64,000 bases of DNA. It comes from Paraspadella gotoi (taxonomy: Eukaryota; Chaetognatha). A model generated the notes under the pieces. That model worked only from the letters and a program-made list of their open reading frames with translations. It was not told the DNA's origin and did not search any database. Each line of letters begins with the position of its first letter. Positions within the stretch are counted from its first letter, which is position 1. Made by a program: the position numbers and the translations under genes. This document shows positions 56,791-64,000 of this stretch, in pieces. The stretch spans positions 21,843,167-21,907,166 of the forward strand of contig CM119269.1 in assembly GCA_051294375.1 (NCBI GenBank), read 5' to 3'.

Positions 56791-56995
56791 CTCTGTAATG
56801 GCGCAGTGGGGTCAATCACTATCTCCGAACCGAGAGGTCCAGGGTTCGATCCCTGGGGTAAAAAGGATATTTATCCGGTAGATGCAGCCTTTACTGCCGT
56901 TTATGTACCGCGCGTTTTTAAAGAGGCTCGGAGTGACATGGGCCTATTTCTTCCTTTAAGGTAAAAATGAATGAATGAATGAATGAATATTTGAA
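56791..56995 (+). mobile_element. tRNA-derived SINE, copy 2
   Basis: A box TGGCGCAGTGGG at 56799-56810 and B box GTTCGATCC at 56844-56852. The T arm CCAGG-loop-CCTGG is perfect. The body contains GGATATTTATCCGG, itself a small hairpin, and the tail is a clean (GAAT)n array at 56967-56988, typical of a SINE 3' end. It is the partner of 42981-43190 and reads better, so it is the reference copy. Confidence 0.82.
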
Positions 56996-57059
56996 TGTAC
57001 AAGGCGAAGAAGCAAAGATTGGCAATCTTCAGGCTTTGCAGGAATAAGAATGTAGGCGA

Positions 57060-57118
57060 CCGGGGAGGCATGGTAAAAAGGGGAGGCATAGTAAAAAGGG
57101 GAGGCATGGTAAAAAGCA
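57060..57118. repeat. Tandem 20-bp repeat, copy 2
   Basis: Three units of GGGGAGGCATGGTAAAAA(G). Confidence 0.93.
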
Positions 57119-57344
57119 TGAAGAAAGAAAAGGGTGGAGAGAAAGTTGGGTATGCTCGGGAGATACGTAGAGGATACAGACTTAGTTGATAGGGTAAGTG
57201 GGTTAGGTAAGGCTCCTTCTTTCCTCGCCTCGTTTGGCCTTGAATATTGAATTCGCGATTTGACTTTTTAATTTCTTTCTTTCTTTTTTTTCTTTTTTTT
57301 TACCAATTTCTTTCTTTCTTTTTTTTCTTCTCTCATATTTTAGT

Positions 57345-57610
57345 AAGAAGAGAGAGGGAGAGAGAAGGGAGGAAAGAAATTGAGTGGAGAGAGAGAGAGA
57401 GAGAGAGGTTGAGAGTAGAAAATGAGAGAGAGGAGAAGTAGATAGAAAAGAGAAAGAGAGAGGAAAAGAGGTTGACAGTGGAAAGAAAGAGGAGAGAGAT
57501 TTATAGTGGAAAGAAAGAGGTAACGGAATTTAAAAAGAAAAGAAAATTGAAAATGGAAAGAAAGAGAACGGGGTATGAAAAAGGTAAAATAGAAAATAAT
57601 AAAAAAAAAG
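57345..57610. repeat. Purine-rich GA/GAAA tract
   Basis: Partner of 43500-43740. Confidence 0.85.
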
Positions 57611-57640
57611 CAAAAAAGGTTGAGTTCGAGAGATAATAAA

Positions 57641-57678
57641 GCATCGCCTGCAGCACCTGCAGCACCTGCAGCACCGCT
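57641..57678. repeat. 9-bp tandem repeat CTGCAGCAC
   Basis: Three CTGCAGCAC units. The equivalent place in copy 1 is not this repeat. Confidence 0.9.
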
Positions 57679-57792
57679 CATAGCATTGCCAGCATCGCCC
57701 ACAAGAATCACCTTATCATCATTCAGTATCATCACTCACCAGCTTCTTAACTTCCTTCCCTATTTTCTTAAATCGCCCCATTTCAGCTTAAA

Positions 57793-58064
57793 TTCATTTT
57801 CTTAGGTTTAAAAATTAAATATAAGGTTAAAGTTAAGAATTCGGGTTAAGGATTAAAGTTTGAGGAAACAATGTCGGATTTGCCCACGATAATTAAGCGG
57901 TTATAAGCTAATGCGATGATGAATCACGGTAATTTTTTCTTACTTTTAATTTGTGATCTTAACAGATCACAACACATTGTAACATAACAAATAACAGACT
58001 TCTTAATAAATCTATAAAAAATCTATAAATCAAATAATCTACAAATCATTACCAGTGGCCAACT
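57793..58064. other. AT-rich spacer
   Basis: AT-rich, with GGTTAAAG words near its start. No gene. Confidence 0.5.
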
Positions 58065-58258
58065 TGCATAATTTGATAATTTTTCATAATTTGCTAATTT
58101 TGCATAATTAGGTCAACTTGTATAATTTGGTCAACTTGCATAATTTTATCAACTTGCATAATTTAACAAATTTGCATTATTTGGTCAACTGGCATAATTT
58201 GGTCAACTGACATAATTTTTTTAACTGGCGTAATTTGATCAACTTGCAAAATTTATCT
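58065..58258. repeat. Minisatellite CATAATTTGGTCAACTTG
   Basis: About ten degenerate 16-20 bp units, each with CATAATTT followed by a TCAACTTG variant. Confidence 0.92.
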
Positions 58259-58319
58259 ATCCAATTTTTAAATAAATATAATAATTATTAATTAAAATAA
58301 TAATTAAGTAAAAATACTT

Positions 58320-58607
58320 CAAGTAAATATGACTTTATTTTTTTCCATTTAAACTCATTTCCACTCGCACGATTCAAATGAAACTTAATATCCAGCTCGA
58401 TCACTCATTTTCCTACCCACACACAAAATTTCATTCCAATCCAACCAATTAGAGTTTTTTGGTAAGGTGGGACAGACGGACGAACAGACGGACGGACGGA
58501 CGGACATTATTTTTTTTTGCATAATTTATCATAATTTGATGATTGAGGGGGCTGACCGAGGGACCGACAAAGTTAATTATAAAGTCGGGATCTGCTGATA
58601 AAAATGT
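58320..58607 (-). mobile_element. Dispersed GGAC-containing element, copy 1
   Basis: Reverse complement of 61835-62160. Shared features are TTTCCACTCGCACGATTC, CTACCCACACACAAAATTTC, GGTGGGACAGACGGACG with (GGAC)n, and the GTCGG-ATCTGCTGATA end. Opposite orientation and the absence of homology between them show two insertions of one repeat family. No open frame, no clear terminal repeats. Confidence 0.7.
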
Positions 58608-59055
58608 ATTATTGGTTAGAATTAATAATATGGGTTAAAAGTTTTGGGATAACGTTAAGGAATAGATTTAAGAATTCGGGTTTATGGTAATCAATTAAGG
58701 TAAATGATTAATGAGGTTAATGAGTTTACGATTAGGGTTAAGGTCAAATATTTATTAAAATATTATTATCAAATATTAAGGTTAAAATTAAATTTATAGA
58801 AGCTTTTGGAAAAGAGTGCCAACTTTAGTTTGGTTGTTTTCATGGAATAAATTTGATCCTTTAAAGGATTTTGAGATTTGCGAGTGAGAAATCTTTCCTT
58901 TTTTTTTCTTCCCCCCCCCCAAAAAAAAACAAGTGTCATATCCCAGATTTTAAAAGGGATTTTCAAAACGACAAAACGATCCGCATCTTTTTTTTTCTTC
59001 TTTCTTTTAAAACTCTTTATGAGTCGGAAGTTGCAATGTCGATGAGCGGACAAGA
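58608..59055. other. AT-rich spacer
   Basis: GGTTAAGG-type words at 58620-58790, then unassigned sequence with a poly-C/poly-A junction at 58911-58929. No gene. Confidence 0.5.
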
Positions 59056-59057
59056 AG

Positions 59058-59125
59058 CGTCTCTCTCTCTCTCTCTCTCTCTCTCCTCTCTCTTCTCTCT
59101 CTCTCTCTCTCTCTCTCATCTCTCT
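59058..59125. repeat. (CT)n microsatellite
   Basis: CT run with CCT and TT interruptions. Confidence 0.95.
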
Positions 59126-59888
59126 CCATCCCCCCATCTTTTCGGCAGCATTATTCATTCCGGGTTATCGAAACGTCAAAATAAACCAGAAAAGCGACGC
59201 GAAAAACGAGAGACGCCATCGGGCAGTCGGTGGCGGCGACTGTTGGCGTAGTTCTTGGCGTAGTTCTTGGTTCACGTTGGCGTTGTTCGATCTGACGTTG
59301 CTGTTAACGTTATGATATCCGTTTTTATTCTTTTTGTCTCGCCTATAATAATTTTTTTTCTGTCAAGCAATTTTAGTTTAATTGCGTTTTATCATAAAAA
59401 TTTCAAAATTACCTGTTTCCTTATTTAAGTTTCAGGCTTTTATATTGATTAAAAATTTGAATTACAAATACATTTATAAATTGTATTTTAATGGATAATT
59501 TTTTTTTAAACGCGGTAAACAAAAATTTTCGTTTAACACTTGGTAACTCAAACGTTATTTGCCTATTGTTTCGTACTTTTATAATCTCGTGTTCAACCAA
59601 CATTAACAATTTTTTTCATTTTGTTTTAAAAAAAAATTTTAATATATGCAAATGGATTTGGAAACAAATAATATTTAAAATAATTTTTTTTTTTTGTTTC
59701 CTGTTGCTGTGGCTGTTGTTATAACTGATGTTGTTGCAGTACAAGTTTTATTTACTATAGAAAATCAAATTGAGTCGAGATTAAATTCTCGCCCGAACGT
59801 CGATGAGTTGAAGAAAAAATATTCTTTTTTTTTCCTTTTATATTATTCATTTAAACATAGTTTTTTATATTATTAAAGAAGGATGGGT

Positions 59889-59890
<2 letters not shown>
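59126..59890. other. Unassigned DNA
   Basis: A GC-richer stretch (59150-59310) with GTTCTTGGCG words, then AT-rich DNA. Short frames only. Confidence 0.45.

Positions 59891-59937
<47 letters not shown>
59890..59937. repeat. (GA)n microsatellite
   Basis: Uninterrupted GA run of about 23 units. Confidence 0.97.
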
Positions 59938-59939
<2 letters not shown>

Positions 59940-61060
59940 AAACTGAATTTGCATTTATTCATTTTTTCTTTGGCTTACCTATAACAGTTTCCTGATCTTC
60001 AGTATCAAGATTCAAGAGCATATGTACAGGTTTGGCTTTGAGGAGTAGATTATCATGGATCAAAAATTATTATGGGCACATTTTTAAAAGACCAGATTCC
60101 GCATACCAGTTCGACCGATCAAAAATTTAAAAAATGTGATTATAAGTTGGTTTTAGGTAAACAATAAACAATAAGCATTAGCTCATCGACGATTCTTAAT
60201 TTTAACCTAAATTCTATTCTTAATCTTTTATCAAGACGCTTAAGGTGAAAGAGTTTAAAATGATTTTTATCTGAATTGAGCCCTGACCTTTTATTTTTAA
60301 TGGCTCAAATATATAAAGTTTAATTGAATGACTCCAATACTTCTGTTTAAAGCCTATAATTGGTTGAATTTTATACATTGAATTTTGGTTATTATTAACT
60401 AGTAAATGCTTTGATTTTATTCTCAAAATGTGAACTCTCCTCTCATTGGTTGTAATAATGTTGTCCTTGTATATAAAAGAAGAGTAAATTCTTAATTTTT
60501 GGGAGAGTCCTCTGAGACCATCAGGTATTAAATGATATTTGTGAAATTACTTGAATATGTTAATGAATTTTAAGCTTTTATGTAGCTTTGAGCTGTTGCT
60601 GCGTCTTGGCTCTACTGTTGCTGCATATCGACTTTACTGATACTGCTGCATCTTGACTCTCTTGCTTATCTCCGTCATGCTGATGCACGTCTTTCAATGA
60701 TTATTGGATATTGAATACTTAATGAAGTTATTATTCTATTTTTATCTTTTGATATATGGATTGAGTTAATATTAAGTCGAGATTAAGCACTGCTCAAACA
60801 ATGTTCTCATCTGAAACTGAGAAATCCCCTCCCAAGGAATCCTCTTCACTTATTCCAATTCCTAACTTTAACCGAAATCTTTAAACCTAATGTTAGAGGG
60901 TGATTATTGTGGGGGATGCCGGCGATTCCGTCTCCATCACTAAAATCTAACTTAATTCCGAATTTAGGATGAAATGGAGCGCTTTAAGAAAATAAGGCCG
61001 ACGAGTTGATTCTCGTTTAAATTCAAGAAAAAATGACACAAAATTCAACTCACGACATCA
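59938..61060. other. Unassigned AT-rich DNA
   Basis: No gene or mobile element recognised. CTGCTGCATCTTGACT-type words recur three times at 60595-60655. Confidence 0.5.
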
Positions 61061-61061
61061 G

Positions 61062-61174
61062 CTTCTCTTCCCTTCTCTCCATCAAACGTCTCTCTTCCCT
61101 TCCTCCATCAAACTCCTCTCTTCCCTTCTCTCCATCAAACGCTTCTATTCCCTTCTCTCCATCAAACGTCTAAT
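61062..61174. repeat. Tandem repeat CTTCTCTCCATCAAACG
   Basis: Four units of about 28-30 bp, each ending in TCCATCAAACG or TCCATCAAACT. Confidence 0.92.
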
Positions 61175-61454
61175 TTTTTTTCTCTTTCAAAAATTTAACT
61201 GTAACCTTTTCACATTTCGAGTTTGACCTTCACAAACACTTCACTTCAACGCTCGAACATAAAACAACTTTTCACAAAAAAAACCTTTGACTTGCCCCTC
61301 TCCCCCCGCCTCATCTCCCCCCATTTGACTCTCTCATTTTCCCCTCGGCCTCTCTCCCCCCATTTTTCGCTTTCAACCCTGAGCAGATTTTTCCCAAAGT
61401 CCTTTTTCCCCTACTTTCTCTTTTCCCTAAATATTCTTTCTTTTCAGCCTCTCT

Positions 61455-61562
61455 CCTGATTGGCCTATGTCCTTTATCTATTTCCCCCTTGTCCTGATTG
61501 GCCAATGTCCTTTTTTCCTTTTGTCCTCATTGGCCTATGTTCTTTTCTTAGTTCTCCCCTCA
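61455..61562. repeat. Tandem repeat with GATTGGCCTATGTCC
   Basis: Three units of about 37 bp with TGATTGGCC(T/A)ATGT, followed by T/C-rich sequence. Each contains an ATTGG (inverted CCAAT) word, which may be coincidence. Confidence 0.85.
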
Positions 61563-61834
61563 TCGACTCGTGTCCATTTCCAATTAACCGGGTTATCCAT
61601 CTTTTTTTCCCTCCATCCTTTTTCCCAGTTTTCCTATTACCTCTTTTCTTTTTCTAATTTCTTGTCTTTGATTTCATATTCCATTTTCCTATCTTCTTTT
61701 TCTTCCCACAAGATGTCCTTCCTCCCATTTCCTTCCCTGATCCTCTTTCTCGCTTATGTCCTTCTACCATTTTTTGTTTACTCTCATCAATCAAATTCCC
61801 TTTCTGCCTCATAGTTTTTATTTTTACTTTTTTA

Positions 61835-62300
61835 GTCGGATCTGCTTATCAGCAAATCACGACTCTATAATTCACTTTGTCGGTCCGCCCCCTCAATCTT
61901 GTCCGGTATTAACTTATTTCATGTCAGAACATCGAATAAATTATAAATGATAAATTATGCAAAAAAAACTATGTCCGTCTGTCTATCCGTCCGTCCCACC
62001 TTAGCAAAAAAACTCCAATTGCTCGTGATTGGAAGAATGGATTGGAATGAAATTTTGTGTATGGGTAGGGAAGTGTGTGATTGAGCTGGATATGAAGTTT
62101 CGATGGAATCGTGCGAGTGGAAATGAGTTTAAATGGAAAAAAATATATATATTTTACTTTTTGAACACCAATTACTCATGAATGGATGGGGCGATTGACT
62201 TGAAATTTTGTGTATGGGTAGGAAAGTGTGTGATTAAGCTGGAAATCAAGTTTCGATGCAATCGTTTGAGTGGAAATGAGTTTAAATTAAAAAAACAAAA
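61835..62300 (+). mobile_element. Dispersed GGAC-containing element, copy 2 with tandem 3' module
   Basis: Matches 58320-58607 in reverse. Its 3' part is a tandem pair: 62015-62135 and 62165-62287 each read CCAATT, TTGTGTATGGGTAGG, AAGTTTCGATG and GAGTGGAAATGAGTTTAAAT with a period of about 150 bp. The first copy at 58320 has only one such module. Confidence 0.75.
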
Positions 62301-62369
62301 AACCTGTTTCACTAATTTAAATTTTAATATGCTTCTTTTTCTTTTTATATTAAATCTAAACGCAAGATG

Positions 62370-62620
62370 TATTAATTAATAAAATAGTTAATCAGTTAAT
62401 TAATCAATTAGTCAATTAATTAATAAATAATTAAATCGGTCAATTAATCAATCAATTATTCAATTAATTTATTTATAAATTAATTAATTATTTAATTGCT
62501 TTTGTCGTGGTGAGTGACGAAAAGACCTAAAAACAAACATTTCAGATCAAATTAATTAATTTATTAATTAAATTATTATTTTAGTTTATATAGTTTGTAT
62601 TAATTAATTAGTTACCGCTA
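62370..62620. repeat. TTAATTAA-rich tract
   Basis: TAATTAATCAATTAGTCAA words repeat irregularly at 62370-62500 and again at 62545-62615. Confidence 0.85.
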
Positions 62621-62660
62621 TTGATCGTGGGGAGATCCAACATTGTTTGCTCAAACTTGT

Positions 62661-62885
62661 TCTTTATGAAATTTGTACAACCAATATAAAAATTATCCAT
62701 TCATTTAATAAATAAGCTATCTTGTCCGTGACTTTGGCAAGCCTTTGGTGGTTTAAGGCCTCCATCACTCTTACTAGATAATGACATAGCAGGTCCCTGC
62801 AAGCTTTCAATCAAGACTCTCTCACAGTTTTCTTTATTCACTCCCAGAGTACCTGGCTTCCCCATCTATGAAGTGGTATAATATT
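62661..62885. mobile_element. LINE-associated fragment, composite
   Basis: 62661-62721 matches 12501-12559, next to the non-LTR relic. 24 bases at 62783-62806 match 13218-13241 inside that relic. The intervening part differs, so this is a rearranged or internally deleted relic. 62800-62885 recurs in altered form at 63439-63535. Confidence 0.6.
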
Positions 62886-62982
62886 TCAAAGAATGTATAT
62901 TTTTTTATCATTTTTTCTTCCTTTATTATTCCTTTAGCCTTTTTTATTGCTTTTTTTTCAGCCTCATTATATATCTCTCTTT

Positions 62983-63105
62983 CTATATCTTTCTCTCTCT
63001 CTCTTTCTCTACTTTATAAACCACTTCCTCTTTTTCTCACTCTCTGTCTTTCTTAGTACCTCCCTCTCTATTTCGCACTCTATTACTCTCTCTCTCTCCC
63101 ATGTC
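62983..63105. repeat. CT-rich microsatellite
   Basis: CTCTTT and CTCTCT words in imperfect runs. Confidence 0.85.
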
Positions 63106-63171
63106 AATTTCTTTTGCGCCATTTTGTCCTCGAGCACAAGAAGCGATAGAGACGTTTGGTTTTCGACGCCA

Positions 63172-63206
<35 letters not shown>

Positions 63207-63207
63207 T
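63172..63207. repeat. (GTC)12 trinucleotide tract
   Basis: Uninterrupted GTC units for 36 bases, followed at 63300-63325 by a second, shorter run. Confidence 0.96.
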
Positions 63208-63374
63208 TTGTCCTTCGTCGTTATTTTCGTTCCTTCCTTTAACGTCATCGCCATTACTCTTCTCACCTTCGTCTATTGGTCATTAGCGTTCCCGTCATTA
63301 TCGTCGTCGTCGTCGTCGTCATCGTCTCCACCACGCTCTCCGCTATGAATATTGTCGTCTTCGGGGCCAAAAGG

Positions 63375-63375
<1 letters not shown>

Positions 63376-63408
<33 letters not shown>

Positions 63409-63418
63409 TTCTCTCTTT
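63376..63418. repeat. (CT)n microsatellite
   Basis: CT run with two TTT interruptions. Confidence 0.93.
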
Positions 63419-63438
63419 CGTGGTCACTGAGCTCAGTC

Positions 63439-63535
63439 GACCTGCAAACTTTCAATCAAGATTCTCTCACAGTCTAGTTTAGTTAAAACTCCCAGAGTAC
63501 CGGAGTACCTGGCTTTCCTTTCTATAAAGTGATAT
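63439..63535. repeat. Copy of 62800-62885
   Basis: Shares GCAA-CTTTCAATCAAGA, CTCTCACAGT, ACTCCCAGAGTACC and the TATAAAGTGATATAAT end with 62800-62885. It includes an extra GGAGTACC duplication. Confidence 0.85.
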
Positions 63536-63845
63536 AATGTCTCTATAAACAGTTTCAAATATATAAAAGTTCCACTGCCTTAAGTGTAAGATAAAAATAT
63601 AGAAAGCAGTTATGAGTGATTAGTTATTAGTTATTATCAAGGCCCTACACCCTGTCCAATGTCGAGAAGTGACATAACTGATTTATAAAATGTTAGAATA
63701 ATTTTTATTAGTTGGATCAATTTAAATCTTATCTCAACAAACAAAAGACGACGACACTAAATATAACGTCTTTTCTAAGAAAAGATGATTACATTTTCGA
63801 CAACGATTTTCCTTTCAACATTTCAGGCCAGATTCCCCCCGTCCG
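63536..63845. other. AT-rich spacer
   Basis: No gene or repeat recognised. Confidence 0.5.
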
Positions 63846-63935
63846 AGCAACAACAACAACTACCATAACAACAACTACTACAACAACATTAACATCATTA
63901 ACAATTACAACAGCCACAACAACAACAACAACTTG
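63846..63935. repeat. (CAA)n imperfect trinucleotide tract
   Basis: CAACAACAACAAC runs with ACT and CAT interruptions, near the window end. Confidence 0.93.
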
Positions 63936-64000
63936 TTTTGCTTCGAGCTTCGAGAATGAGGAATCGACGCTCCATTTCCGTCGTCGGCGCCGACAGCGAG

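Larger units (their letters stand above)
43967..57792 (+). repeat. Long direct duplication, copy 2
   Basis: Same landmark order as 34755-43950, with extra segments at about 46810-48860 and 50945-51660 and a rearranged region at 53477-54118. It also includes N gaps at 44673, 45187, 53452 and 54119. It ends at the same CCCCATTTCAGCTTA as copy 1. Confidence 0.93.

Noticed and set aside
61455-61562. CCAAT-box promoter cluster
   Set aside because: The ATTGG words belong to a tandem repeat, and no gene follows.

Overview
The window looks like non-coding, repeat-dominated genomic DNA from an invertebrate animal; an arthropod is the best guess but a weak one. The evidence is: very abundant (GA)n/(CT)n microsatellites, tRNA-derived SINEs, a non-LTR retrotransposon relic, a Ty3/gypsy pol relic of the type common in arthropods, AT-rich spacer DNA, and no operon-like coding density. 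I recognise no intact host gene. Almost all apparent long reading frames are low-complexity translations of GA/CT tracts (Arg-Glu or Ser-Leu repeats) or run across N gaps.

The assembly itself shapes much of the window. There are 15 N gaps, six of them exactly 25 N, and four kinds of duplication. (1) A large inverted duplication: 643-7685 (+) matches 14470-26227 (-). A further inner inverted copy lies at 8880-10460, and 538 bp (10055-10592 and 15842-16379) are identical, as far as I can align by eye. (2) A ~1.1 kb direct duplication at 27449-28550 and 28551-29750, around a 25-N gap. (3) A direct duplication of ~9-14 kb at 34755-43950 and 43967-57792. (4) A small purine/pyrimidine foldback at 53540-54118 between two gaps. 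Where I aligned copies by eye, most differences are one- or two-base indels, often in homopolymers. That is what unpolished long-read consensus of the same locus or of two haplotypes looks like, rather than old divergence.

Layout. 1-10.6 kb: microsatellites, a pyrimidine minisatellite, a GTTGTGTTG/CACAGATATC minisatellite, and a foldback whose spacer (7.7-8.9 kb) holds two tRNA-derived sequences. 10.6-14.5 kb: GA and GAAAA tracts and a broken non-LTR retrotransposon (minus). 14.5-20 kb: the inverted copy with many gaps. 20-23.85 kb: a Ty3/gypsy pol pseudogene with reverse transcriptase, RNase H, integrase and integrase C-terminal pieces scattered over several frames. 23.85-25.8 kb: unassigned. 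26.8-27.4 kb: a MITE with ~34-bp terminal inverted repeats. 27.4-34.7 kb: duplicated block, long GA tracts and an ~80-bp minisatellite. 34.75-57.8 kb: the two long direct copies, each with a tRNA-derived SINE, TTAGGG-like degenerate islands and pyrimidine-rich tracts; copy 2 has two extra insertions. 57.8-64 kb: short minisatellites, an oppositely oriented pair of a dispersed GGAC-containing element, LINE-related fragments and trinucleotide tracts.

There are no genes here that work together as a pathway. The best biological leads are the MITE, the SINE family with well-formed T arms, two GAAAC-type ribozyme-like motifs, and the uncharacterised 71-codon reading frame that interrupts the gypsy relic. 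I found no convincing new defence, metabolic or regulatory system.
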